This document shows, one piece after another, positions 30,319 through 39,697 of a stretch of DNA of 64,000 nt. Position numbers and translations under genes: made by a program. A model generated the notes under the pieces. It saw only the letters and a program-made list of their open reading frames with translations, made no database searches and was not told the origin of the DNA. Source of the stretch: Platanthera guangdongensis (lineage: Eukaryota; Streptophyta; Magnoliopsida; Asparagales; Orchidaceae); NCBI GenBank assembly GCA_039583875.1, contig CM077147.1, positions 160,455,866 to 160,519,865 of the forward strand, written 5' to 3'. Position 1 is the stretch's first letter. Each line of letters starts with the position of its first letter.

Positions 30319-30505
30319 TCAAGCAGCTGCCCCCTTGTGAAGCAGATCATTGGGCCCATGGGCGAAATGACATTTCTCTCCAAAGATGCAGGTGCCTTTG
30401 GCAAACTTTTCACACATTTTAGCCATAACCCAGACCTGCGGCCGGCAGCTCCTTCACAGGTGCAGCAGCACCAGTCCCCCCATCGCAGAACCTAGGTTCA
30501 CAATC
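30319..30505 (-). pseudogene. CCCH zinc-finger protein, C-terminal exon fragment
   Basis: On the minus strand KMCEKFAKGTCIFGEKCHFAHG is a CCCH finger with spacing C-X7-C-X5-C-X3-H, followed by PNDLLHKGAAA and a TGA at 30319-30321. Such fingers bind RNA in plant proteins that combine one or more CCCH domains. Just upstream a different frame gives GTGAAAPVKELPAAGLGYG before a stop, in the manner of the Gly/Ala/Pro-rich linkers of these proteins, so a one-base frame change probably separates linker and finger. The finger residues are intact. Upstream exons are not seen. The end of the exon is partly duplicated at about 30270-30290. Confidence 0.65.
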
Positions 30506-30787
30506 AAACTTTGTCGTGCGGCCGTGAAATAATGAAAAAAAATGAAGAATAGAAAACGTGAAATATAGTTGAAATAAAAAGAAAATTGACCCAGCTCAAA
30601 TGATTAGTTGATTTTCAATGAATAACATGCGAGTCCAACACGAATTGTTTTTAGATATATATGCTTCAGATATTTTCAAAAATATAGAAATGATGAATTG
30701 CAAATCTACCAAAACACGAATTAGCACCGAGGATGAAACACTACGTAAATGATAGAGCAACAAGAATACTAGAAAAAAAAAATTCAA

Positions 30788-30970
30788 ACGTATAGTTTGG
30801 TAAGCAATATTATTGGCTCATGTATTTAACCCATACAATCCCTGATGTCACGTATAGTGTACGCTTGATCTTGTAGATTTATGCATCAACTTAACACTCA
30901 TCGCGTTTGGGTTGCAAAGCAAATATTAAAATATGTACAAGATACATGACATCTTAGAAGCGTTCTCAAA
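30788..30970 (+). pseudogene. Copia reverse transcriptase scrap
   Basis: TYSLVSNIIGSC is followed, after frame changes, by PDVTYSV and VAKQILKYVQDT. These fit the end of a copia RT (..LVG.l.YL...RPDi.yaV.., ..[11 protein letters not shown]). Short, with stops, and cut by the Copia-B LTR at 30984. Confidence 0.45.
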
Positions 30971-30983
30971 CTAACAAATCAAT

Positions 30984-32065
30984 TGTTGGGTGTGGTTCCC
31001 ATCCGAGTCGGTAAAAACCATCGGACGCGCTGATTGTGGCTCGTGATATCTTCCGCTCGATTATATGTTAAATTGAAAGGAGAAAAAGAAAAAAAATAGG
31101 TTGCAACGTTGTTGCAACTAATTTATTTTTACTGATTGGAATTAGAATTAAATTTTAGAAAATGCGTTTTTATTGGAAGAGGCGTTTTGGGGGGAAGGGG
31201 ATGCCTGCGGTTATTGTGGTGATTGGTCAGATCTCTCTCTCTCTCCTAATAGATATATATATAAAAAAAGGAAAAACAACAGCAACCTCTTACTCTCCAT
31301 CCCAGATTTCCGCTACTGTGCATCTTCGCCAATTTGTTTCGGCCTGTTCCTATTTGGAGTTTGCAGTTTTCTTTGGGGGGAAGCAGAGCAGTGCTCCATC
31401 GAGAGAGCCACCGCCCGAGAGAGCCACCGCCACTGTGCCTCGTTGCCGCACCGCTGCCGCCATCGCCGTCAAGGCCGCTGTCGCTGTTGCCAATCCATAT
31501 CGCTGCGACATTGCTGCCGCCACCCATGAAGGAGCAGTCCTTTTGGTGCTGTCCAGATTCGTTGCCGCATCTTGTTCGTGGCTTGGAGGTTGAAGACGAA
31601 GGAGGGGCTGTGCATAGCCGTTTTCTTCGTGGTTTTGGTGAACGTCATTTTCGACGTTGGGACGGATTGTTCAATCCGTCCGGGTAACGACTCCTCACAC
31701 CTTTTGTATTTTCTTCTTGCAAATTGTTATTTGTGTGACTTGTTGGAGAAGTGGATTGTGGTGTAGATCCGGTTTTGGATCGCGGTTGTGTGGGTCCCTT
31801 GTGGATCGTGCTTGTGGTGGAGGAGTGGAGATCCTTTGTGGATCAGTGGAGGGAAAGCATGTAATCCGTGCGTGTGTTTTTTCACACATCTTTAGTGGAG
31901 GCTTTCCGGGTTGGACTCCGATCGTCCCGTTGTTTTTCGCCCAAGTTGGATTTTTCACGTAAAAATTCTCTGTGTTTTTATTACTTTCTGCACTGCTTTT
32001 TGTATTGTGCTTGCTCGAATTGCAACAGGTGTCCCGGTCGGGATTGCTCTCTCTCTTTCCCTACA
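30984..32065 (+). repeat. Copia-B 5' LTR
   Basis: It starts TGTTGGGTGTGG and ends TTTCCCTACA two bases before a Met-tRNA primer site. A TATA-like AGATATATATATAAAAA is at about 31250-31266. No partner LTR is found in the window; the element runs into the assembly gap. Reading frames in this LTR rich in Ala/Pro/Arg are not genes. Confidence 0.8.
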
Positions 32066-32067
32066 AG

Positions 32068-32085
32068 TGGTATCAGAGCCAGGTT
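32068..32085 (+). promoter_or_regulatory. Copia-B primer-binding site
   Basis: TGGTATCAGAGCCAGGTT is a close match to the initiator Met-tRNA complement, two bases after the LTR end. Confidence 0.88.
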
Positions 32086-32196
32086 CAGTGACAGAGCCGT
32101 TTCAGTGATAGGGCAGTTACCGGGCTGACCTATTAGGGTTTCAGGACGAGTCGATCGGGATCTCGGGTGTGCAATTGGGAGTGGTAGTCTACGACC

Positions 32197-33018
32197 ATGG
32201 CCCGCTGGCTACCCTCTCCAGTTGTATACTTTGAGATAGTCGACTCAAAGATCAGCGGTCGATCCGGCCAGTTGGCAGAGCAGGATGTAGTCTACATCCG
32301 GTTCAGAGCAGATGATAAAGTTGAATGGTGCCAATTATCACCAGTAGCATCTACTGATGGAGGATTTGATATACGTGAAGGGTTGGCATGCTCCTGCTTT
32401 TGAGGAGATGCCAAAGGACACGGATGTGGCAAAATGGAAGGTAGAGCATCGGAAGCTGTGTGGGTTCATTAGACGGTTCGTGGAGCCGAACGTCTACAAC
32501 CATGTGGCTAGCATAAATGATGCAAAGGATCTGTGGAAGATTCTCGTGACCTTGTATGCCAAGAGCACGGGCAACAACAAGTTTATTTGCTGAAGAAGCT
32601 TGGAGAGTTCAGATACCGGGAGGGCTCTCCTATTTGGATCATGTCAACGAGTTGCAGGGCATTATTGATCGTCTGACTGCTATGAAGGTGACTTTTTGAA
32701 GACGAGGTGAATGCATTGTGGCTTCTCAAGTCACTTCAGGACTCTTAGGAGATGGTCAGAGTTTCTTTGATCAATTCCTCCCCCAGGGGATTGTTCCATG
32801 GAGATCGCAAAGAGTGGGATCTTGAAAGAGGAGGTGAGACGAAAGTATTAGGGACTTCAGGCTCTTCTTCACAGATGACGTTCTCTTTACTGAGTCCAGG
32901 GGAGAGGAAGGAGTAAGAGCGAGGAAGGAAGGAGGACAGGAGTCAGAGTAGGGGCAAGTCGAAGTCACATTATCAGAACGTGGAATGCCACTACTCAGAA
33001 AGGACACATCAAGTTTTG
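32197..33018 (+). pseudogene. Copia-B gag (frameshifted, cut by gap)
   Basis: The ATG at 32197 starts MARWLPSPVV; the frame changes near 32360 and continues as DLIYVKGWHAPAFEEMPKD, RKLCGFIRRFVEPNVYNHVA and DAKDLWKILVTLYAKSTGNN, the UBN2-type capsid core of copia Gag. Frames change again after 32593. Pieces such as LQGIIDRLTAMKV and an SR-rich stretch (SQSRGKSKSHYQ) lead to the start of a zinc knuckle (ECHY) at 32980-33018, where the gap begins. It cannot make a full Gag. Confidence 0.75.
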
Positions 33019-33518
33019 NNNNNNNNNNNNNNNNNNNNNNNNNNNNNNNNNNNNNNNNNNNNNNNNNNNNNNNNNNNNNNNNNNNNNNNNNNNNNNNNNN
33101 NNNNNNNNNNNNNNNNNNNNNNNNNNNNNNNNNNNNNNNNNNNNNNNNNNNNNNNNNNNNNNNNNNNNNNNNNNNNNNNNNNNNNNNNNNNNNNNNNNNN
33201 NNNNNNNNNNNNNNNNNNNNNNNNNNNNNNNNNNNNNNNNNNNNNNNNNNNNNNNNNNNNNNNNNNNNNNNNNNNNNNNNNNNNNNNNNNNNNNNNNNNN
33301 NNNNNNNNNNNNNNNNNNNNNNNNNNNNNNNNNNNNNNNNNNNNNNNNNNNNNNNNNNNNNNNNNNNNNNNNNNNNNNNNNNNNNNNNNNNNNNNNNNNN
33401 NNNNNNNNNNNNNNNNNNNNNNNNNNNNNNNNNNNNNNNNNNNNNNNNNNNNNNNNNNNNNNNNNNNNNNNNNNNNNNNNNNNNNNNNNNNNNNNNNNNN
33501 NNNNNNNNNNNNNNNNNN
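33019..33518. other. Assembly gap (500 N)
   Basis: Exactly 500 unknown bases, a conventional placeholder length. The rest of Copia-B and the left end of the S-adenosylmethionine carrier exon repeat lie in it. Confidence 0.99.
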
Positions 33519-33605
33519 AGGGGGCGGTGACGAAGGCAGCGATCCCTCCGGAAAGCGCGCCAACAAAAAGGTCTCTCGTGGTTCCAATTCGCGGTTACGA
33601 AAGGT
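33519..33605 (-). pseudogene. SAM carrier exon, copy 1 (partial, frameshifted)
   Basis: It matches the exon at 33951-34085 but with an extra A in AACCTTTCGT and a changed base run, so the frame breaks after NRELEPRET. The start of the unit lies in the assembly gap. Probably not used. Confidence 0.6.
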
Positions 33606-33879
33606 TCTATTCAATCTGGAAGGGAAAGAGGGGGGTGAAAGTTTGAATGAGATGAGATTTGAAAACAAAAAAGATGGGGCAAAAAAGATGGGGCAAAAAG
33701 ATGGCGCAGTCAGCATTCGCCGCCGATCGCCCGCACGCGATCGGCGGCGGGCGACGCAGCAGCGGGATCAGCGGCGGCCGGGGGGCGAGGACCGGCGGCA
33801 CGCGATCAGGGATTCAGCGGAGCAGCGGCGGGCTAGTGCTAGTGCAAAATGAGAGCGTGGAGTGCTGTTCTACTTCGCC

Positions 33880-33949
33880 CCCGGTAAAAATCGCGGAAAA
33901 TCACACCCGGGCACGTGCCCGGGTGTGTCCGAACCTAGGTCCGCCCCTG
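33880..33949. mobile_element. Right end of a hAT element next to the carrier exon
   Basis: Reverse complement CAGGGGCGGACCTAGG is a hAT-type terminus. Just inside it is the palindrome ACACCCGGGCACGTGCCCGGGTGT. The left end is missing because the tandem-duplication joint cuts it. An identical copy is at about 34370-34439. Confidence 0.65.
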
Positions 33950-33950
33950 G

Positions 33951-34085
33951 CTGCACTCCCAGGGGCGCAGTCATCATTCGCGTCTTCATCACGTCAAAGG
34001 GGGTGGTGACGAAGGCGGCGATCCCTCCGGAAAGCGCGCCAACAAAAATGGTCTCCCGTGGTTCCAATTCGCGGTTACGAAGGTT
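33951..34085 (-). CDS. Mitochondrial S-adenosylmethionine carrier exon, copy 2 (intact)
   Basis: On the minus strand, after a candidate acceptor TTGAATAG, the exon reads NLRNRELEPRETIFVGALSG, then GIAAFVTTPFDVMKTRMMTA and PLGVQ. PFDVMK is the P-x-[D/E]-x-x-[K/R] signature of the third repeat of the mitochondrial carrier family. The local sequence fits the plant SAM carrier, which brings S-adenosylmethionine into mitochondria and plastids across the inner membrane in exchange for S-adenosylhomocysteine. A hAT end follows directly (33949). Downstream exons coding the last helices are not found, so the gene as a whole is probably broken. Confidence 0.72.
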
Positions 34086-34440
34086 CTATTCAATCTGGAA
34101 GGGAAAGAGGGGGGGGAAAGTTTGAATGAGATGAGATTTTGAAAACAAAAAAGATGGGGCACAAAAAAGATGGGGCAAAAAGATGGCGCAGTCATCATTC
34201 GCCGCCGATCACGCCCGCACTGCGATCGGCGCGCGCGGGCGACGCAGCAGCGGGATCAACGGCGGCCGGCGGGCGAGGACACGGCGGCACGCGATCAGGG
34301 ATTCAGCGGGAGCAGCGGCGGGCTAGTGCTAGTGCAAAATGAGAGCGTGGAGTGCTGTTCTACTTCGCCCCCGGTAAAAATCGCGGAAAATCACACCCGG
34401 GCACGTGCCCGGGTGTGTCCGAACCTAGGTCCGCCCCTGG

Positions 34441-34576
34441 CTGCACTCCCAGGGGCGCAGTCATCATTCGCGTCTTCATCACGTCAAAGGGGGTGGTGAC
34501 GAAGGCGGCGATCCCTCGGAAAAGCGCGCCAACAAAAATGGTCTCCGTGGTTCCAATTCGCGGTTACGAAGGTTCT
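34441..34576 (-). pseudogene. SAM carrier exon, copy 3 (frameshifted)
   Basis: Same exon as 33951-34085, but one C is lost in GGTCTCCGTGG and the CTCCGGAAAG stretch reads CTCGGAAAAG, so the frame is disturbed. It lies closest to the upstream exon at 36466-36699 and would be the first acceptor met by the splicing machinery. Confidence 0.65.
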
Positions 34577-34649
34577 ATTCAATCTGGAAGGGAAAGAGGG
34601 GGGTGAAAGTTTGAATGAGATGAGATTTTGAAAACAAAAAAGATGGGGC

Positions 34650-34888
34650 AAATAGTTAATGATTACGATTATTAAGTTTAATAAATACTTTAAACACAAT
34701 AATTCAACCTAATATAATTTAGTTAAGCTAGTTTGAGAGCAAATATATAGTAAATGATTAAGATTTTATTAATAATTTGTGATGAACAAAGTAATTAACT
34801 ATTAAATTATTACTCAATCATTCTAATTAATGAATTACTTATGAAGTTAATGGATTACTTTAATCTGGTTACTACTAGTTGGAAGCAA
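34650..34888. other. AT-rich intron of the carrier gene
   Basis: No frames or transposon ends are seen. By position it is part of the intron between the two carrier exons. Confidence 0.45.
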
Positions 34889-34896
34889 TGTCTCCA

Positions 34897-35221
34897 CAGA
34901 GCCGGATTTAGAGGGGGCCCCGAGGGACACTGCCTCCCCCTCCCCCCCCCCCCCCCCCATTATTTTTCAAAATGGTTAGTATATTTGGATTTCTCTCGTC
35001 GAGGCAATGAATTTTGACTACTTATACGTCAAAACGGTGGTCAAATGTGGGAGAAACAGCTCCCATAAGATAGAAACATTCAAAAAAAAATTTGAAGAAA
35101 GCTGATGTCTGCCGCCCATATTAAAATTTTTAGTACCCAGTGACGCATTCAAATAAATTTTTTGTGCACCCTCATTATCAATTTGTGCACTCATATTATT
35201 AATTTTCTAGATGCGCCACTG
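34897..35221. mobile_element. hAT-type MITE 2
   Basis: The left end CAGAGCCGGATTTAG and the reverse-complemented right end CAGTGGCGCATCTAG are imperfect inverted repeats. The flanks are TGTCTCCA (34889-34896) and TGTGTCCA (35222-35229), a 7-of-8 match to a hAT duplication. A C-run of about 15 is at 34943-34958. Confidence 0.7.
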
Positions 35222-35229
35222 TGTGTCCA

Positions 35230-35644
35230 CAATGGTGAAACCCTGGTCAGGGAGTCGGTGGCACTCTCGATGCCTCACGGTTTTCGTCGTGTAACATCCG
35301 GCGGAGACAATATCTTCGCCTGCTGAACACTTACCTCCTGCTCCAAAACATTTTAGTTATTGTATATTTATTCATTATTTTCTCTTAACTATAATTCTCT
35401 TAATCATGGAAAAAAATTTAACTATAAAAAATCATTTTAAATTAATCTTTATAAAATTTATAAATTATTTTAACTATAGCTTCATAAGATCTGCTTGGGA
35501 AATAATTGGGAGTTTTGTGTGGGTGATACCAAATTCGCTAAAGTTGAGTTTTCTTTTATATTAGTTATATAAATTTGTGATTTCTTGATTAATGAGGAAA
35601 TAATTAATCAAGTTAGAAAGTATTGTGTAATAGAAGGAGAGGTG
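35230..35644. other. AT-rich intron sequence
   Basis: Between two hAT elements; no coding frame is recognisable. By position it belongs to the carrier-gene intron. Confidence 0.4.
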
Positions 35645-35652
35645 TTGTGGAA

Positions 35653-36453
35653 CAGTGGCGGAACTGTTTAGTTCATATAATCACAAAGCCTTCAGATTCC
35701 ATAAAACTCAATCGGGTGCATTTGCCACCACAACTCTCTATCAAAGATCTAACATGAAGAACAAAATAAATCTAACAAGGAACAAAACTAATTGAACCTC
35801 AAAAGCAATATGACCATAAGCCTTCATAAGCCGGTTGCAGCAAAGAAAATTAAAATAAAACTTCTGTCAAATCCTAACCCATCTCTACTGAAATCAAGCA
35901 TCCAGAAAGTGGAAAGAGAAGAGAGAGAGTTGGAAGAAATAGAGAAAAAAGAAAGAATCTGATTTCCATAACCCACCAAATAATTCCCAAATCCATGTTG
36001 CTGCATACTGTTAAACACAGCCGGTTAATTTAGAGGAGCCCTGATCCAGAAAGTGAAGAAGAAGAAGAAAAAGATAAGCAGAGGGAGAAACCCTAACCTC
36101 ATTTCATCTTTCATTTCAAGTCAAATTCAAGCAACATTCAAGCCATCTACCAGAATCCAGAATAAAGAAGAAATGGGAGGAGAGGAGAAGAACTAACATT
36201 AGGGGAGGACAAGAAACCACACGGTGTTCGCTTATGCTGAGCAGCAGCCGACCAGCCCAGCCCTACTGATAGTTCCCCAAGCTGAAATCAAAGCCGGAGC
36301 AGGTAGCGGCGAGGGATCGGGAGCCTGCTAGGTTTAGCGACGGGATCGGGAGCCGGAGCGGGTAGCGGCGAGGGGATCGAAGAAGAAACCTAATTTAGCG
36401 ATAAAATCGGTCGGGCACGTGCCCTACCGTGTCCACAGGTAGTTCCGCCCATG
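35653..36453. mobile_element. hAT-type non-autonomous transposon 3 (in the carrier intron)
   Basis: The left end CAGTGGCGGAACTGTTTAG pairs with the reverse-complemented right end CATGGGCGGAACTACC. The flanks are TTGTGGAA (35645-35652) and TTGCGGAA (36454-36461), 7 of 8 identical. GGGCACGTGCCC lies near the right end (about 36413-36424), as in the other two hAT elements here, so they form one family. It sits only a few bases inside the intron, next to the 5' splice site at 36465. Confidence 0.82.
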
Positions 36454-36465
36454 TTGCGGAAGTAC

Positions 36466-36699
36466 CTTCTTAGCCTCAGAATATAGACCCATGCCTGCAA
36501 CATAGAAAGGAATTTCGCTACGAAGTGTGGCACCGGTTCCACGGAAGAAGCCTTCGATACCTTCTCGATGGAAAGTACCCGCAATCGCCTCCCCTGCGTT
36601 ATCAAAAAGCCCTGCTTGCAGCCGCTGCTTCAAAACCTCGCACGGAATTCGAATGGCGGTTCCCGCCAATGTGCTGCAGCAAGATGCCACAGATTGCAC
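36466..36699 (-). CDS. Mitochondrial S-adenosylmethionine carrier, upstream exon
   Basis: A 234-base, 78-codon phase-0 exon on the minus strand, with acceptor TTGGCAG before it and donor AAG/GTACTT after it. It reads VQSVASCCSTLAGTAIRIPC, EVLKQRLQAGLFDNAGEAIA, GTFHREGIEGFFRGTGATLR and SEIPFYVAGMGLYSEAKK. PCEVLK is the carrier-family signature of the second repeat, and FFRGTGATL is the conserved loop before the next helix. It fits the plant SAM carrier and joins in frame to the exon at 33951-34085. Exons upstream (to the right) are not seen before retrotransposon sequence begins. Confidence 0.78.
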
Positions 36700-36702
36700 C
36701 TG

Positions 36703-37290
36703 CCAATATTATCTATCCATCAGACTAAATTATTTTCTCAAATTTTGTTTTTTTGTACCTTCTTAACTATAGAATATTTGAGAATGACTATTCTCCAAAT
36801 TTTTTAGTAATTTATTAATTTAAATAAATCTTGAACTTCAAGGTCACATTGATTAAGGACTGTGGCATAGATTGAATGATGATTTACCCATGTGTTTGAG
36901 TGTTTCTCGGACGGAAATCATGAAAAATCGCGACACGATAAAATCATAATTATCTTATTATTTAATCATAATAAACCTCCATTGAAATAGTAATTCTTAC
37001 TATTTGAAGAAGGAGCAGTTTTTAGGTACCCGCGGGCACGTACCTCTACGTGCAATACATTTTTGGGCGTTAGATGTGAGATCTAACCGCTAGCATTAAA
37101 GGGAGCAAAAAGTATTTAAAAATGGACATGAGTTTTTGTTGATCGGACGGCTCGCAATGCATCATGGGCACCATCCTCCATATACCCACATGTACCTAAA
37201 AATTTATGTTGAAGAAGAGAGCCCGCGTGTATATATAGAAACAGTGAGAGAGCCTAAACTGTCTTCACAATGGGGGACAAAATTGTATAC
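36703..37290 (-). other. Carrier intron and remnant of the Copia-D LTR
   Basis: 36703-36850 is AT-rich intron-like. The stretch up to 37290 continues, on the minus strand, the LTR whose first 65 bases lie at 43741-43805; it includes a TATA-like CTATATATACACGCG at about 37215-37230. Where this LTR ends on the left is not clear. Confidence 0.45.
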
Positions 37291-39600
37291 CGTTAACATT
37301 CAACAACCTGGTATTGATATCATGTTGAGCATTTTCCAGGTGTTCAACAAGATAGTCTGATGTCAAATTAATATTCTCAACACTATCAAGATCACACCTT
37401 GATCACGCGAAAAATTCCCTGGAACCTGTAGTGAGCAGGGGTTATCTCAACTGAAGTCAATCAACAGCAGCACATGTAGCACAAGAGTCTTATTGATTAA
37501 CAGCAATCCTCTTTATAAGGCGAGACATACATGACGAGACATGCTTCACCAAACAACAACCAAAGGGAAAACATAGACTACAAGAAACAAGACAAGAGAA
37601 ACAAGCCGCGCGGACTCGGACACTAAAGCTCTATTTGTTTGGGCGTTTCACTTCTCCGTTTTGGGCAAACGCCGCCGGAATGAGGGTAAACAAATGAACA
37701 TGCGGCGGCGTTTGCTTCGTTTCCACCCGCCCACCTTGAGAAACGTCCCAAAAAGCTCCGTTTGGAGCAGCCACCTCCCCCCTCCGTTTCGAACTCTCTG
37801 TTTCCACCCGTCGGATCCACCCGCCACCGCTAAACCAAATGAAGCCTAAGCCGCCGGTCTACTGCTGTGGAGTCCGCGCAGTCTGCCGGGTCGCCAGACC
37901 GCAACCCAAGCCGCGCGGACTACCCCTTATTCCAATGCTTGCTCTAGCTACCGATCTGCAAGCCGCCAGACCGCACACGCTGTGATGCCGAATAGAACAG
38001 TCCGCCTGAAGCAGGCGACTTATTGAACCCCGAACCAAGTTGCCAAAGAGAAGACTGTCTGGTCGCTGTCCGCGACCCGCTGTTTACCGCATGTTGCTTA
38101 ACCGCAGAGTTCGTACTGTCCCTGACCGCAATCAGAGCAAAGTCCTGGCTTTCCAGCGCTATCCGCACAACCTGTACAGCACAACTCGGTCAACTCAATC
38201 AAACCGCGCAGACACCAAAAGGCAGTCCGCAACAACCTATGCGGGCTCAAGTACTGTTCACTTACTTCCTGAGGTTTCTGAGGTTACTGCTCCTGATGTG
38301 ACTTGGGTCCTATTTATAGGCATGATGATGAGTGTGGTCAACGCCCTAGCCGATAGGATTACCGCCACATCCCGCAGCAAGATGCCTCCGCAGTCCGCGG
38401 ATACAATCCAGTCTGCCACGCCTGTGCAAGATAGCCAGCGCGCCTAGCCTCTCCAAGGCCGGACACAATCGCCAGTCCGCCTTGTCGCCAAAGCCCAAAC
38501 CAGGACCACCACAGCCGGACTCCGCAGCAACAGTCCGCCAATCCGCATACACAGCACCAGCCCACTTATCTCGAGCCCAACAGCCTCGCCATCAAGGCAC
38601 CTGCCGGACTCAGCGGACACAGCTCTTCAGTCCGCTCATCCCGAGCCCACGGCTTCTCCACAAAGGCAACTGCCAGACTCAGCAGACACACTGATCCAAT
38701 CCACACATACTGCGGACAGCTCGTCTGCATATCTCTGCAGACAACTCCAGTCTGCATTCCCTGAGTCCATTGCCTTGTCACTAACACCTTTCGGACTCAG
38801 CGAACTCCAGCTTCAGTCTGCTTACATAGTAGACACTTCCTGTCCGCATAAACTGCAGACTACTCCAGTCCGCATATCCCACAGACTGCTCCAGTCGGCA
38901 TATCCCATGTCCACAGCCACGTCAGCAAGGCATCTATCGGACTCAGCGGACTCCAGCTCCAGTCTGCACACAGTTGCGGACACAATCTCCAGTCCGCTTC
39001 TCCCAAACTCGCAACCAAGGCACACAACACTCCTGTCGAGCTTAGCGGACTGAGAAGCAGTCTGCGCTCCACTGTGCGATCTGCCCGGACTGAGCCAAAC
39101 ATGGACTTAGTTCAAAACCAACCAAGTCCACACCACTGGCCACAAGGGCCAGTCCACAAAACTGGCCACAAGGGCCAGTCCGCACTTATTGGCGGACACT
39201 GGATTCAGTCCGCCTCTCCCGGCGAGCTCCAACATCAGTCCGCACTGACTGGCGGTCTCCGCGGCTTCCACTTGCCGCTGCACCAGAGCAAGACCAAGGC
39301 ATTCGCCAAGCCAGCCTGCCGAGCTCCAGTTCTTCAATCTGCTTCATGTCGGACTCCGCGGATAGAGTTTCTATCCGCCCGGTTACTTCCTGGGATCCAG
39401 CTACTTGCCGAGCACAAGCTGGCCTAGCTAACCGTCGTTGTTGTCCGCGTAGTCCGCACGGACAAACCGCCCAGGCTGCTATAGAACAAACCGTCTACAA
39501 CATCCCTGCCGACCTAGCAGCCCGCAAAACCTATCCGCGTAGTCCGCGCGGATAAGTCCAAGTGCTCCATTCATCCACTTTCACTTCACAAATTTCAACA
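37291..39600 (-). repeat. Copia-C 3' LTR (GCGGACT-rich)
   Basis: About 2310 bp. Dozens of AGTCCGC and GCGGACT words in both orientations (for example CGGACTCAGCGGACTCC) fill the middle. A minus-strand TATA box GCCTATAAATAGGACC is at about 38305-38320. Confidence 0.85.
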
Positions 39601-39610
39601 CTCTCCTTTG
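39601..39610 (-). promoter_or_regulatory. Copia-C polypurine tract
   Basis: Minus strand CAAAGGAGAG directly before the LTR start TGTTGAAATTTG. Confidence 0.65.
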
Positions 39611-39635
39611 AAGTGAGAAGTGGTGAATAACTCCA

Positions 39636-39697
39636 GCAGCTCCTGTTGGAACCGGCTTTCTGGTCCCTCCTAGAGTTCGAAACAGGATGCAGCCCAC
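39636..39697 (-). repeat. 58-bp piece of the Tat-type LTR end inside Copia-C
   Basis: TGTTGGAACCGGCTTTCTGG...CAGCCCACACGT matches the first 58 bases of the LTR at 60873 almost exactly, including its TG terminus. It is the last part of the interior, read through on the minus strand as VWAASCFEL. It looks like a remnant of a Tat LTR inserted in an ancestor of Copia-C. Confidence 0.75.

Larger units (their letters stand above)
33519..34640. repeat. Tandem array: carrier exon plus hAT right end, 2.3 copies
   Basis: A unit of about 480-490 bases repeats with starts near 33519, 33990 and 34480. Each unit has the SAM-carrier exon (minus strand), about 100 bases of intron (GATGAGATTTTGAAAACAAA and GATGGGGCAAAAAGATGG), a GC-rich stretch (CAGCAGCGGGATCA) and the right end of a hAT element with the palindrome CCCGGGCACGTGCCCGGG. 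The words GCGCAGTCATCATTCG stand at the unit joints. The first unit is cut by the gap and the third ends after the exon. Confidence 0.85.

Noticed and set aside
31162..31962. Ala/Pro/Arg-rich frames near 31.2-32.0 kb as a host gene
   Set aside because: They lie wholly inside the Copia-B LTR, overlap each other on both strands and match no family.
32980..33852. Long frames across 33.0-33.5 kb
   Set aside because: They read through the 500-base block of N and have no meaning.
30260..36700. The CCCH exon and the SAM-carrier exons as one fused gene
   Set aside because: They are on the same strand, but a copia LTR, an assembly gap and other transposons separate them and the protein families are unrelated.
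38023..39555. Frames of 60-135 codons within 38.0-39.6 kb and 42.0-43.7 kb
   Set aside because: GC-rich AGTCCGC/GCGGACT repeats in the Copia-C LTRs leave frames open by composition; none is conserved between the two LTR copies as a protein.
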